Below are positions 1 to 9,134 of a stretch of 64,000 nucleotides of DNA, one piece after another. Under the pieces are notes generated by a model. That model saw only the letters and a program-made list of their open reading frames with translations, was not told where the DNA came from and did no database searches. The translations under genes were made by a program, and so were the position numbers. The stretch comes from Comamonas odontotermitis (lineage in GTDB: Bacteria > Pseudomonadota > Gammaproteobacteria > Burkholderiales > Burkholderiaceae_C): assembly GCF_020080045.1 (NCBI RefSeq), contig NZ_CP083451.1, positions 3,025,001 to 3,089,000 of the forward strand. Direction: 5' to 3'. Each line of letters begins with the position of its first letter. The first letter of the stretch is position 1.

Positions 1-702
1 GCACTGCTGTTGGGTCTGCCCGCATTTGCTGCCTTGGCGGCGTTTGCACTGCCTACATTCCGCCGTGCGATGGCTGCATTGATTGACTGGTTCACCTTGC
101 TGTTCTTCAGTGCCGCAGCCATCACCATCTGGGTCATCTGGCTGGCCGTCTACACCGGTGTACCGGCCAAGCCAGCCGCCAATGTGGCCCGTATTGCGCC
201 AGGCTTCGTAGCCAATTTCTCGCTGCCGCTTTTCCTCGTGGCCTTGCTGGCCAGCCTGGCGTGGTGTGGCCTGGTGTTCTGGCGCGCCAGGCGCAACCGC
301 CCGGAGATCTGGCGCAGCCTGGTGCTGCCCGCAGGCGGCACGGTGCTCAGTTGGATACTGCTGATGAGCATCTGGCTGCCCATGCTGGACTATGGCCGCA
401 GCTACACGGCGCAGGTCGAGGCATTGGCCAAGGTACTACCCACTCCGTCGCAGGCCGGCTGCGTCGCCATCGGAAACCTGGGCCGTGCCCAGATCGTTGC
501 ACTGCAAGCGCAAGGCGGCTGGCAACTGACTCCAATGCACACGGATACCGCCAATACCTGCCGCTGGCTGGCGCTGCCCATCGAAGGGGCAAGATCCGCA
601 CACAGCCATGGCATCGATGAAGACTGGGAGCCATACGCGGTCGTTCCGCGCCCCACGGACAAAAACGCTGAAATTGTTATTTACCAGCGCAAGCAAGATT
701 AG
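1..702 (+). CDS. Membrane glycosyltransferase, C-terminal part (ArnT/GT39-like), cut by window edge
   Basis: The reading frame is open from base 1, so the gene begins upstream and only about 234 C-terminal residues are visible. They contain at least three hydrophobic segments (around LLFFSAAAITIWVIWLAVYT, LPLFLVALLASLAWCGLVFW and GTVLSWILLMSIWLPML) followed by a soluble tail ending in IVIYQRKQD. This layout fits the C-terminal end of polyprenol-phosphate-dependent (GT-C, ArnT-like) glycosyltransferases, which modify lipid A or other envelope glycans on the periplasmic side. The catalytic N-terminus is missing, so the family call is an inference. The MATE gene follows after 8 bp, suggesting co-transcription. 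Confidence 0.55.
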   Translation, partial: ALLLGLPAFAALAAFALPTFRRAMAALIDWFTLLFFSAAAITIWVIWLAVYTGVPAKPAANVARIAPGFVANFSLPLFLVALLASLAWCGLVFWRARRNRPEIWRSLVLPAGGTVLSWILLMSIWLPMLDYGRSYTAQVEALAKVLPTPSQAGCVAIGNLGRAQIVALQAQGGWQLTPMHTDTANTCRWLALPIEGARSAHSHGIDEDWEPYAVVPRPTDKNAEIVIYQRKQD

Positions 703-710
703 GAGCAGCC

Positions 711-2093
711 ATGCTGAGCGCTGTGCGCCGCGTGTTTTCACGCCGCGATTTCGATGTGGTTGCCAAACACGCAGCAACGGTATTTGTAGGGCAGATTGCG
801 GTGATGGGTTTCGGCGTGGTCGATACCATCGTTGCAGGCCGCCATGCCGAAACGTCATTGGCCGCGCTATCCGTGGGCTCCGCCATTTTCGTGACGGTTT
901 ATGTCTCGCTGATGGGACTGCTGCAGGCGCTGCTGCCCATCTGGTCCGAGATGCATGGCGCCCGCAGGCACGCAGACATCGGGCCATCGCTGCGGCAGTC
1001 GCTCTACATCTGCGTGGCAGCAAGCGCCGCTGGCATGGCTGTGCTGTTCCATCCCGCGCCGATACTGCGCTGGACTGAAGTACCAGCAGATCTGCAGCCC
1101 CTGGTGGAAAGCTATCTCGCCATTGTGGGATGGAGTCTGCCCGCAGCCCTGCTGTTCCGGATCTTCAGCACGGTGAGCCAGGCACTGGGTAGGCCGCAAT
1201 TGGTCACCTGGCTCCAGGCCGTGTCGCTGCTCGTCAAGTTGTCGCTGTCCATCTGGTTCACCTTTGGCGGCCTGGGGTTGGCCCCCATGGGCGTGATCGG
1301 GTGCGCGTGGGCCACCTTTGCCGTCAATTTCTTCCTGTGCGGTGTGGGATGGATGCTGCTGCGCACGCAATCCTTGTACGCCCCTGCACAAATCTGGCGC
1401 AAGCTGGAGCGGCCTCACGGCCCCACATTGCTCCAGTTCACGCAGCTTGGTGTACCTGCCAGCCTGTCGATCCTGGTAGAAATCACCTCGTTCACCCTGA
1501 TGGCCCTGTATGTTGCACGCATGGGCACGGCAGCCTCCGGTGCACACCAGATTGCCGCCAACGTGACGGCCTTGATGTACATGGTGCCCCTGTCGCTGGC
1601 CATTGCCACCAGCGCGCGCGCCAGTTACTGGCGTGGCGCTGGCGACGAACTCCGTGCGCGCCATGTCGTGTTCATGGGGCTGCTCTCGGCCATGCTGCTG
1701 GCCACTGTCTTGTCTTGCGTGGTGCTGATCGGCAGATCCTGGATCGTACCGGTCTATACCCACACCCCGGAGGTGGCAGCCATTGCCGTGGGCCTGTTGG
1801 CCTGGGTCAGCGTCTACCACCTGGCAGATGCCACGCAGACCGTATCCATCTTTGTGCTGCGCAGCTACCGCATCACCTTTGCTCCATTGCTGGTGTACTG
1901 TGGCCTGTTGTGGGGCATGGGTCTGTGGGGCGGCTTTCAGCTGGCCTACAAGGGGCTGGGCAGCATGGACGCCCTGCGCTCACCCATTGCATTCTGGATG
2001 TGCGCCGCAGGCGCTCTGGTGCTGGCCGCCGCCTGCTTTGTAGCCCTGCTGCAGCAGGTTACCCGCAAGGCCGTGCAGCGCAGCATGGCCTGA
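711..2093 (+). CDS. MATE family efflux transporter
   Basis: 460 residues with about 12 predicted membrane spans in two homologous halves, as in NorM/MdtK-type cation-coupled multidrug and toxin extrusion antiporters of the inner membrane. The N-terminal half has the typical FVGQIAVMGFGVVDTIVAGR segment. The second half begins near residue 240 with FTQLGVPASLSILVEITSFT and carries the usual GAHQIAANV motif. The ATG lies 8 bp after the previous stop. Substrate cannot be read from sequence. Being joined to a GT-C glycosyltransferase may mean an envelope role, but that is only suggested by context. Confidence 0.9.
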   Translation: MLSAVRRVFSRRDFDVVAKHAATVFVGQIAVMGFGVVDTIVAGRHAETSLAALSVGSAIFVTVYVSLMGLLQALLPIWSEMHGARRHADIGPSLRQSLYICVAASAAGMAVLFHPAPILRWTEVPADLQPLVESYLAIVGWSLPAALLFRIFSTVSQALGRPQLVTWLQAVSLLVKLSLSIWFTFGGLGLAPMGVIGCAWATFAVNFFLCGVGWMLLRTQSLYAPAQIWRKLERPHGPTLLQFTQLGVPASLSILVEITSFTLMALYVARMGTAASGAHQIAANVTALMYMVPLSLAIATSARASYWRGAGDELRARHVVFMGLLSAMLLATVLSCVVLIGRSWIVPVYTHTPEVAAIAVGLLAWVSVYHLADATQTVSIFVLRSYRITFAPLLVYCGLLWGMGLWGGFQLAYKGLGSMDALRSPIAFWMCAAGALVLAAACFVALLQQVTRKAVQRSMA

Positions 2094-2118
2094 CCTGCAT
2101 CGCAAGCACCGGCTCGCG

Positions 2119-3471
2119 CTATACCAGCGCCTCCGTATCTGCGTTTCGCATCCGTGACGCCGGAAATACCACCACGAATTCCGACCCCTTGCCCAGGGTA
2201 CTGCGGATCTGCAGCTGCGCGCCATGCCGCTGCAGGACGTGCTTGACAATCGCCAACCCCAGCCCGGTGCCACCAGTGTCGCGCGAGCGGCTGCGATCCA
2301 GGCGATAAAAGCGCTCGGTCAGGCGAGGAATATGCTCCGGTGCAATGCCCGGGCCTGTATCCACCACGCTGAAGCGGCCCGTGCCGTCTGCCTGGCGCAC
2401 AAACTGCACCGTGATGTCTCCGCCTGCGGGCGTGTAGCGCACCGCGTTGTTGACCAGGTTCGACAGAGCGCTTTGCAGTTCGTTGCCTGCGCCAGCCACC
2501 TCCAGCCCAGCTTCATCGAGCGACTGCATCTGCGGAAAATTCAGACGCAGAGGCTTGTCTCCATCCTTGGCGATCATGCGTGCGAGGCCATGCGCATCCT
2601 CCTCGCAGCGGCGCATCAGGCTGCGCACCCCCACCCATTCGTTCAAGCTGGGCGGAGGATTACCCTCCAGGCGCGAGAGGGTCAGCAAATCCGCCACCAG
2701 GCTTTGCATGCGCTGCGCCTGGTTGGACATCAAGGCCAGGTACTGCGTGCGTTCCTCGCTGCTGAGCGGCAGGGTCTGCAGGGTTTCGATAAAGCCTGTC
2801 AGCACCGTCAGCGGCGTGCGGATCTCGTGCGATACATTGGCAACGAAATCGCGCCGCATGGCATCGGCCAGTTCGATCGATGTCACGTCGCGCGAGAGCA
2901 GCAGCTTGCGGTTCCCTTCGTACGGGAACATCTGCACGGACAGTTTCAGCGGGCTGGTGGCGCGCACCACCGGGCTCATCAGCACCACATCCCTGCTGAA
3001 ATCATTGGCAGCAAAATAGCCTGCGAATTCCGGAGCGCGCACCAGATTGGAGATGAGCTGCATGTGGTCGCGCTGCAGATCAAAGCCGAAATGCTCGCAG
3101 GCAGTCTGGTTGCACCATTCGATATGGCCTTGTGCATCCAGAAGCACCACACCGTTGGGGGATGCCTGCAGCGCGGTCAGCACCTGCTGCAATTGCGCCA
3201 CCGCCTGCTGCGCCTGCTTCTCATGCTGACGCAGCAGCCGGCGCGCCCGGTCCACCGCCTCTCCCCACACGCCATACAGCTGCGGAGGACGCTGCAGGTC
3301 ACCTTGCTTGAGCCAGGAAACCACCTTGTTGCCACGCCAGAGGTCTGCAACAAACCAGCACCAGGCCCCCACCAGGGTGGCAACGAGTGCACCGGGCATC
3401 TGCCCCAGCCACCAGCCCAGCGATGCGCCGACGATCTGGAACAACAGAAAACTGACAATGCGAAACAGCAT
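2119..3471 (-). CDS. phoR: Phosphate regulon sensor histidine kinase PhoR
   Basis: 450 residues. Two closely spaced N-terminal membrane helices (about 1-45) without a large periplasmic domain, a PAS-like region (about 95-200), a HisKA domain with phospho-acceptor His215 in FVANVSHEIRTPL, and an HATPase domain with the N box near 331-351, DTGPGIA near 373 and GGTGLGLAIVKH near 402. PhoR autophosphorylates under phosphate limitation, relays to PhoB, and is held inactive by the PstSCAB-PhoU complex. It is last in pstSCAB-phoU-phoB-phoR, 66 bp after phoB. The order and domain layout make this call secure. Confidence 0.96.
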   Translation of the reverse strand: MLFRIVSFLLFQIVGASLGWWLGQMPGALVATLVGAWCWFVADLWRGNKVVSWLKQGDLQRPPQLYGVWGEAVDRARRLLRQHEKQAQQAVAQLQQVLTALQASPNGVVLLDAQGHIEWCNQTACEHFGFDLQRDHMQLISNLVRAPEFAGYFAANDFSRDVVLMSPVVRATSPLKLSVQMFPYEGNRKLLLSRDVTSIELADAMRRDFVANVSHEIRTPLTVLTGFIETLQTLPLSSEERTQYLALMSNQAQRMQSLVADLLTLSRLEGNPPPSLNEWVGVRSLMRRCEEDAHGLARMIAKDGDKPLRLNFPQMQSLDEAGLEVAGAGNELQSALSNLVNNAVRYTPAGGDITVQFVRQADGTGRFSVVDTGPGIAPEHIPRLTERFYRLDRSRSRDTGGTGLGLAIVKHVLQRHGAQLQIRSTLGKGSEFVVVFPASRMRNADTEALV

Positions 3472-3537
3472 GCAGACCTAACTCAAAAAAGAAAAGCTGC
3501 GACAAGCGCAGCATACGAGAAATGGCAAGCCCGCGCA

Positions 3538-4245
3538 TCAAGCGCGTTGCAGGGCCTGCGGTTGTGCAGTGATGCGATAGCCCGCGCCCCGCACCGTCTC
3601 CACCATCACGTTCGCAACGCCCAGTGCTTCGCGCAGGCGCTTCACATGCACATCCACGGTGCGCTCCTCAATGAACACGTGGTCACCCCACACCTTGTCG
3701 AGCAACTGCGAGCGCGAATGCACGCGCTCGGCATGCTTCATCAAGTAATGCAGCAGCTTGAACTCCGTCGGCCCCAGCTTGAGCAGCTCGCCCTGGAAGG
3801 TGACACGGTGCGTTGCCGCATCCAGCACCAACTCGCCGATCGTCACGCTGTCGTTGACCTGCTCGGGAATGCGGCGGCGCAGCACCGCACGGATGCGTGC
3901 CAGCAGCTCCTGCGTGGAAAATGGCTTGGTGATGTAGTCATCCGCACCGGCATCGAGGCCCGCGATCTTGTCAGGCTCATCGCCACGGGCGGTCAGCATG
4001 ATGATCGGGATGCCTTTGACACGGGCATCGGCGCGCCATTTGCGTGCCAGCGACAGGCCGCTTTGGCCCGGCAGCATCCAGTCCAGCAAAATCACGTCCG
4101 GCAGCACGGCATCCAGCTCACGCTGGGCGGCGTCGCCATCTTCCGCCCAGATCGGCAGGCAGCCGTTGTGCCGCAGGTTCACCGCGATCAGCTCGGCAAT
4201 GGCCGGCTCGTCTTCGACAATGAGTACGCGTGGCAATTTTTTCAT
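3538..4245 (-). CDS. phoB: Phosphate regulon response regulator PhoB
   Basis: 235 residues: receiver domain with acidic pocket E11-D12, phospho-acceptor Asp55 in VILLDWMLPG, Thr85 in IIMLTAR and the conserved Lys in DYITKPFS, then an OmpR/PhoB winged helix with the typical LGPTEFKLLHYLM and RTVDVHVKRLREAL segments. PhoB~P binds Pho boxes made of 7-bp direct repeats every 11 bp. Three such boxes are visible in this window (pstS, ppx and olsB). It starts 10 bp after phoU. Confidence 0.97.
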   Translation of the reverse strand: MKKLPRVLIVEDEPAIAELIAVNLRHNGCLPIWAEDGDAAQRELDAVLPDVILLDWMLPGQSGLSLARKWRADARVKGIPIIMLTARGDEPDKIAGLDAGADDYITKPFSTQELLARIRAVLRRRIPEQVNDSVTIGELVLDAATHRVTFQGELLKLGPTEFKLLHYLMKHAERVHSRSQLLDKVWGDHVFIEERTVDVHVKRLREALGVANVMVETVRGAGYRITAQPQALQRA

Positions 4246-4255
4246 ACGTCAAACT

Positions 4256-4957
4256 CTACAAAACACTGGATTCGATTTCGTCCATCGTGGTGTGACGCAC
4301 ATCGATCCCCTTGACCAGGTAGATGATGAGCTCTGCCACGTTCTTGGAGTGATCGCCGATGCGCTCAATGGCCTTGGCCAGGAACAGCAGGTCCAGACTG
4401 GGAGAGATCTTGCGGGGATCTTCCATCATGTAAGTGATGAGTTTGCGGACAAAACCATCGAACTCGGCATCAATCAGATCGTCTTCCTTGAGGATCGAGA
4501 CGGCGGCAGCGGTATCGAGGCGCGCAAACGCATCGAGCGTCTTGCGCAGCAGGCCCGAGGCAAGATCGGCCGCCACACGCAGATCGGTCGTGGGCAGGGA
4601 GCGCGCAGCGCCACTTTCGATGATGGAGCCCACCATGCGCGCCATCTTGTGGGCCTCGTCGCCCATGCGCTCCAGGTTGGCGGTCGCCTTGGAGAACGCG
4701 ATCAGCAGGCGCAGGTCACGTGCCGTTGGCTGGCGCCGGGCGATGATGGTCGACAGTTCATAGTCGATGTCGACTTCCAGCTGGTTCACGCGCTTTTCAG
4801 CCTCGTCAACACGTTGCACGGCCTCCATGCTGAATTGCGAGAGCGCATAGATCGCCTGCTGAATCTGCGATTCCACGAGCCCGCCCAACTCCATCACGCG
4901 GGAGGAGATGTTGTTGAGTTCGCTGTCAAATTGTGAGGATAGGTGTTTTTCAGTCAT
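4256..4957 (-). CDS. phoU: Phosphate signalling protein PhoU
   Basis: 233 residues from the ATG giving MTEKHLSSQFDSELNNISSR. A TTG eight codons upstream is in frame but adds nothing typical of the family, so I used the ATG. Two repeated three-helix PhoU domains are visible, each with metal-binding E/D-rich helices (for example RDLRLLIAFSKATANLERMGDEA and LLFLAKAIERIGDHSKNVAE). PhoU couples the PstSCAB transporter to PhoR and prevents autokinase activation when phosphate is plentiful. It starts 24 bp after pstB. Confidence 0.96.
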   Translation of the reverse strand: MTEKHLSSQFDSELNNISSRVMELGGLVESQIQQAIYALSQFSMEAVQRVDEAEKRVNQLEVDIDYELSTIIARRQPTARDLRLLIAFSKATANLERMGDEAHKMARMVGSIIESGAARSLPTTDLRVAADLASGLLRKTLDAFARLDTAAAVSILKEDDLIDAEFDGFVRKLITYMMEDPRKISPSLDLLFLAKAIERIGDHSKNVAELIIYLVKGIDVRHTTMDEIESSVL

Positions 4958-4981
4958 GCGACTCTTTCCAATTCTGGCCAA

Positions 4982-5782
4982 TTAGCCGAAACGGCCCGTG
5001 ATGTAATCTTCTGTTTCTTTGCGCTGGGGCTTGAAGAACATTTGCTCGGTGGCGCCAAACTCCATCAGGCTGCCCAGATACATGTAGGCAGTGAAGTCAC
5101 TGCAGCGCGCAGCCTGCTGCATGTTGTGGGTCACGATGACGACGGTGTACTCGTCCTTGAGCTCGGCGATCAGCTCTTCCACCTTGGCGGTCGAGATCGG
5201 GTCCAGTGCCGAGCAGGGCTCGTCCAACAGCAGCACTTCTGGCTTGATGGCAATACCGCGGGCAATGCACAGACGTTGCTGCTGACCGCCCGACAGGCCG
5301 GAGCCGCTCTGGCCCAGCTTGTCCTTGACCTCGGACCACAGCGCGGCCTTGCGCAGCGCCCATTCCACACGCTCTTCCATGTCACTCTTGCTCAGGTCCT
5401 CGAACAGCTTCACCCCGAAAGCGATGTTGTCGTAGATCGACATTGGAAATGGCGTGGGCTTCTGAAACACCATGCCGACCTTGGCGCGGATCAGGGCCAC
5501 ATCCTGCTTGCTGGTGAGCAGGTTTTCGCCGTCCAGCACGATCTGGCCTTCCGCACGCTGCTCGGGATAGAGCTCATACATGCGGTTGAAGGTACGCAGC
5601 AGGGTCGATTTTCCGCAGCCCGAGGGGCCGATGAAGGCAGTCACCTTCTTTTCCGGAATCTCCAGATTGATGTTCTTGAGAGCGTGGAACTTGCCGTAGT
5701 AGAAGTTCAGGTCGCGCACCGAAATCTTGGAGTTCAGTGCACTGGCATTGGCTGCATTGGTTTTCGTCAGCATGATGTTCAT
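4982..5782 (-). CDS. pstB: Phosphate ABC transporter ATP-binding protein PstB
   Basis: 266 residues. Walker [10 protein letters not shown] at about 52-60, signature LSGGQQQR, Walker B LLLDEP followed by CSALDP, and the H-loop in IVTHNMQQA. It powers high-affinity phosphate import with PstA and PstC at the cytoplasmic face. The stop is 24 bp before phoU and the start 10 bp after pstA, so it belongs to one pst transcript. Confidence 0.97.
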   Translation of the reverse strand: MNIMLTKTNAANASALNSKISVRDLNFYYGKFHALKNINLEIPEKKVTAFIGPSGCGKSTLLRTFNRMYELYPEQRAEGQIVLDGENLLTSKQDVALIRAKVGMVFQKPTPFPMSIYDNIAFGVKLFEDLSKSDMEERVEWALRKAALWSEVKDKLGQSGSGLSGGQQQRLCIARGIAIKPEVLLLDEPCSALDPISTAKVEELIAELKDEYTVVIVTHNMQQAARCSDFTAYMYLGSLMEFGATEQMFFKPQRKETEDYITGRFG

Positions 5783-5792
5783 CCATCCGTAT

Positions 5793-6674
5793 TTATTTTT
5801 GACGTGCGAAGGTGCGCGCCAGAATGTTCAGGCCGAGCACGGCGAGCGTGATCAGGAAGACGCCGGCCCAGGCCAGTTGCTGCCAGTTTTCATAGGGGCT
5901 CATGGCGAACTTGAAGATGGTCACCGGCAGGCTCGCCATCGGCTTGGACAGATCGGTATTCCAGAACTGGTTGTTCAGCGCAGTAAAGAGGAGCGGAGCG
6001 GTTTCGCCAGCGATACGCGCCACGGCCAACAGCACACCGGTGATCACACCGGCACGGGCAGCTCGCAGGGTCACCATGCTGATCACCTTCCACTTGGGTG
6101 TGCCCAGGGCATAGGCCGCTTCACGCAGGCTGGATGGCACCAGTACCAGCATGTTCTCGGTCGTGCGGATCACCACAGGAATCACGATCAGCGCCAGCGC
6201 CATCACACCGGCGTAACCGGAGAAGCTCTTGAGCTTGATCACGATCACGGTGTAGACAAACAAGCCGATCACGATGGATGGCGCAGACAGCAGGATGTCA
6301 TTGACAAAACGGGTGACCGAAGCGAGCCAGCCGGTCTTGTTGTATTCGGCCAGGTACACACCAGCCATCACACCGATGGGCGTGCCTACACAGGTCGCCA
6401 TGAACACCATCACCAGCGATCCCCAGATCGCGTTGGCAATACCGCCCGACTCATTGGGCGCAGGCGTCATTTCGGTCAGCAGGGCTACGCTCAGGCCACC
6501 AATGCCCAGGCGCAGGGTCTCCCACAGAATCCAGACCAGCCAGAACACACCAAAGGCCATGGCCGCCAGCGACAGACCGATCGCGATCTTGTTGATGCGA
6601 TTGCGGCCACGGTATTTGGCTGCGCGGATGGTTGCAAGATCCGAAGCCTTGATCAAACGTTCTCCCGTGGTCAT
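5793..6674 (-). CDS. pstA: Phosphate ABC transporter permease PstA
   Basis: 293 residues with six predicted membrane spans and the EAA cytoplasmic loop typical of binding-protein-dependent permeases ([18 protein letters not shown]). It forms the membrane channel together with PstC. Its first bases overlap the end of pstC by 4 bp, an overlap typical of translational coupling. Confidence 0.96.
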   Translation of the reverse strand: MTTGERLIKASDLATIRAAKYRGRNRINKIAIGLSLAAMAFGVFWLVWILWETLRLGIGGLSVALLTEMTPAPNESGGIANAIWGSLVMVFMATCVGTPIGVMAGVYLAEYNKTGWLASVTRFVNDILLSAPSIVIGLFVYTVIVIKLKSFSGYAGVMALALIVIPVVIRTTENMLVLVPSSLREAAYALGTPKWKVISMVTLRAARAGVITGVLLAVARIAGETAPLLFTALNNQFWNTDLSKPMASLPVTIFKFAMSPYENWQQLAWAGVFLITLAVLGLNILARTFARQK

Positions 6675-7696
6675 GCGCGGGCTCCTTCATTCTTTTGCAG
6701 ACGGCTGAGCAGCAGCTTGGAGCAGGCCAGCACAATGAACGTGATGAAGAACAGCGCCAGACCCAGGTAGATCAGCGATGCCTGGTGCAGGCCTTCGCCC
6801 GCTTCCGCAAATTCATTGGCCAGGGCCGAGGTAATGCTGTTGGCCGCCTCAAACAGTGACAGAGAATTGAGTTGGTTCATATTGCCGATCACGAAGGTGA
6901 CGGCCATGGTCTCGCCCAGTGCGCGGCCCAGTCCCAGCATCACGCCGCCGAACACGCCGGTCTTGGTGTAGGGCAATACTACCTTCCACATCACTTCCCA
7001 GGTGGTTGAACCCAGGCCGTAAGCCGATTCCTTGAGGAGCGCGGGCGTGACTTCGAATACATCGCGCATCACCGAGGCGATGAAGGGGATCACCATGATC
7101 GCCAGAATGACACCGGCGGAAAAAATGCCGATGCCCACAGGAGGGCCGGACACCAGGCCTTCCAGCACTGGAATGCCCTTGAACAGGGTTTGCAGAGGCT
7201 GCTGCACATAGGTGGCCAGCAGCGGGCCGAACACCATCAGGCCCCACATGCCATACACGATGGAGGGCACGGCGGCCAGCAATTCAATGGCCGTACCCAA
7301 TGGCCGCTTGAGCCAGACGGGCGACAGCTCCGTCAGAAACAGGGCGATGCCAAAGCTCACGGGCACCGCAATCAGCAAGGCAATGGCCGATGTGGCCAAG
7401 GTGCCGTAGATCATCACCAGGCCACCGTACTGGTTCTGCACCGGATCCCATTCGCTGCGGAAGAAGAAGCCGATTCCATACTCACGGATAGCGGGCCACG
7501 CACCCACGACCAGGGAGCCCATGATCGCCAGCAGCAAAGCCAGGGTCAGCACTGCCGCGCCGCGCGCCAGCAATGCGAACAGGCCGTCGGCGACAGAGTT
7601 GGAAAGCCAGGGCTTTCGCGAAGGAGGCTGGCTGGACTGCATGTCTGCTTTATCCCCCGCGACCGCGCTGTTTTGTACTGGAAAAGATGTCGACAC
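6671..7696 (-). CDS. pstC: Phosphate ABC transporter permease PstC
   Basis: 341 residues from a GTG start with a GGAA ribosome-binding sequence 7 bp upstream. An in-frame ATG at 7642 (19th codon) has its own GGGGGA 10 bp upstream, so the true start is uncertain. Six membrane spans and the EAA loop ([19 protein letters not shown]) identify it as the partner of PstA. It lies 60 bp after pstS, and that gap carries a terminator-like hairpin. Confidence 0.95.
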   Translation of the reverse strand: MSTSFPVQNSAVAGDKADMQSSQPPSRKPWLSNSVADGLFALLARGAAVLTLALLLAIMGSLVVGAWPAIREYGIGFFFRSEWDPVQNQYGGLVMIYGTLATSAIALLIAVPVSFGIALFLTELSPVWLKRPLGTAIELLAAVPSIVYGMWGLMVFGPLLATYVQQPLQTLFKGIPVLEGLVSGPPVGIGIFSAGVILAIMVIPFIASVMRDVFEVTPALLKESAYGLGSTTWEVMWKVVLPYTKTGVFGGVMLGLGRALGETMAVTFVIGNMNQLNSLSLFEAANSITSALANEFAEAGEGLHQASLIYLGLALFFITFIVLACSKLLLSRLQKNEGARA

Positions 7697-7714
7697 TTGT
7701 GAATTCCATGGAAG

Positions 7715-7742
7715 GTGGAAAAGGCCGCTACCCGAGCGGCCT
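7715..7742 (-). terminator. Hairpin with T-run between pstS and pstC
   Basis: On the minus strand AGGCCGCT and AGCGGCCT pair across a 5-nt loop (stem 7722-7742) and are followed by TTTTCC. It sits inside the operon directly after pstS. Known pst operons often have a partial terminator or RNA-stabilising hairpin here, which makes the binding protein more abundant than the permeases; that function is inferred. Confidence 0.75.
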
Positions 7743-7756
7743 GTGATGTTTGCGAC

Positions 7757-8794
7757 TTACTTGGCTACAACAGCCTTGCCGCCGCTGTCCTTGATGTTGT
7801 TCCAGGACTTGTAGATGATGTCCTTCACGCTCGCAGGCATCGGCACATAGTCCAGGCCATCTGCCGTCTGGTCACCCGACTTGTAGGCCCATTCAAAGAA
7901 CTTCAGCGAAGTGGCAGCCTGCGCTGGCTTGTCCTGGGTCTTGTGCATCAGGATGAAGGTGGCGCTGGTGATGGGCCACGAATCCTTGCCTGGCTGGTTG
8001 GTCAGAATCTGGTAGAAGCTCTTGGTCCAGTCGGCACCGGCGGCGGCGGCCTTGAAGCTGGTGTCATCGGGGCTGACAAAGTTGCCTTCTGAATTCTTCA
8101 GTTGGGCAAAGGTCATCTTGTTCTGCTTGACGTAGGCGTACTCCACATAGCCGATGGAGTTGGGCAGGCGGCCCACATACGCTGCAACACCTTCGTTGCC
8201 CTTGCCGCCGGCACCCGTAGGCCAGTTCACGGCAGCGCCTTCACCAACCTTGTCCTTCCACTCGGTGTTGACCTTGGAGAGGTAGTTGGTGAAGCCGAAG
8301 GTCGTGCCCGAACCGTCAGCACGGCGCACCGGGGCAATGGCAGCGTCAGGCAGTGCCACGCCAGGATTCAGGGCGGTGATGGCAGGGTCGTTCCACTTGG
8401 TGATCTTGCCCAGGTAGATATCGCCCAGCACTTGGCCCGACAGCTTCAACTGGCCCGGATTGATGCCCTTGATGTTGACCACGGGCACAATGCCACCGAT
8501 CACGGTGGGGAACTGCACCAGGCCCTTCTGGTTCAACTCATCGTCCTTCAATGGCATGTCGGAAGCACCGAAGTCCACCGTCTTGGCATCGATCTGCTTG
8601 ATACCAGCGCTGGAGCCCACGGACTGGTAGTTGATCTTGACGCCAGTTGCCTTGTTGTAATCGGCTGCCCACTTGGAATACAGCGGAGCGGGGAAACTTG
8701 CGCCCGCGCCAGTGGCTTCTTCCGCCTGAACCTGGGCAAATGCACCCGCAGCAACCAAACCAGCAACCAGCACTCGAATCGCGGACAGTTTCAT
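7757..8794 (-). CDS. pstS: Phosphate-binding periplasmic protein PstS
   Basis: 345 residues from the ATG at 8794, which begins a clear Sec signal peptide (MKLSAIRVLVAGLVAAGAFA, cleavage near AQVQA-EE). The longer in-frame extension upstream would bury this signal and covers the promoter, so I rejected it. Mature-protein motifs include GAGASFPAPLYSKW, the phosphate-contacting DFGASDMPL and RRADGSGTTFGFTNYLSK. It captures phosphate for PstCAB. First gene of the pst operon, directly behind a Pho box. Confidence 0.97.
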   Translation of the reverse strand: MKLSAIRVLVAGLVAAGAFAQVQAEEATGAGASFPAPLYSKWAADYNKATGVKINYQSVGSSAGIKQIDAKTVDFGASDMPLKDDELNQKGLVQFPTVIGGIVPVVNIKGINPGQLKLSGQVLGDIYLGKITKWNDPAITALNPGVALPDAAIAPVRRADGSGTTFGFTNYLSKVNTEWKDKVGEGAAVNWPTGAGGKGNEGVAAYVGRLPNSIGYVEYAYVKQNKMTFAQLKNSEGNFVSPDDTSFKAAAAGADWTKSFYQILTNQPGKDSWPITSATFILMHKTQDKPAQAATSLKFFEWAYKSGDQTADGLDYVPMPASVKDIIYKSWNNIKDSGGKAVVAK

Positions 8795-8830
8795 GAAAAC
8801 TCCTGTTGGTAATGAAACGCAATGGAGTGG

Positions 8831-8864
8831 ACTGTAAAAAACCTTTATGACATTGATATGACAT
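8831..8864 (-). promoter_or_regulatory. Pho box and -10 of the pstS promoter
   Basis: On the minus strand ATGTCAT-ATCA-ATGTCAT (8864 down to 8847) are two identical 7-bp half-sites 11 bp apart, the layout of a PhoB box. Exactly 10 bp further is TACAGT (8836-8831), a good -10. This is the class II arrangement in which PhoB replaces the -35 element. It lies 53 bp upstream of the pstS start. Confidence 0.88.
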
Positions 8865-8920
8865 ATTCCGTCATATTCCCCATGGAAATCAATCGATGCC
8901 CCTGAGCAACAAAGAGGCAA

Positions 8921-8954
8921 TTGTCATATTTCAGTCATGCAAAAGACTTAATTT
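8921..8954 (+). promoter_or_regulatory. Pho box and -10 of the ppx promoter
   Basis: On the plus strand TTGTCAT-ATTT-CAGTCAT (8921-8938) gives two half-sites 11 bp apart, followed after 10 bp by TAATTT (8949-8954) as a -10. It points away from pstS towards the exopolyphosphatase gene, so the two Pho boxes form a divergent regulatory region. The predicted start near 8961 leaves a leader of about 175 nt before ppx. Confidence 0.82.
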
Positions 8955-9134
8955 CAAAGCTTTGTCAGCATAGGGAATGGCTTTGCAATGGACAACGGTC
9001 GCGGTGCTATGCTCCCTGCCCTGGAGTGCTTTTGCTGGATCGCACATCTGGCGGACATGGTGTGCTGGTGAGGCCCGCCACGCCGATTTCCTTGCAATTT
9101 GTAAAGCGCACTCCTATTTTTGCAGACTTGATTG

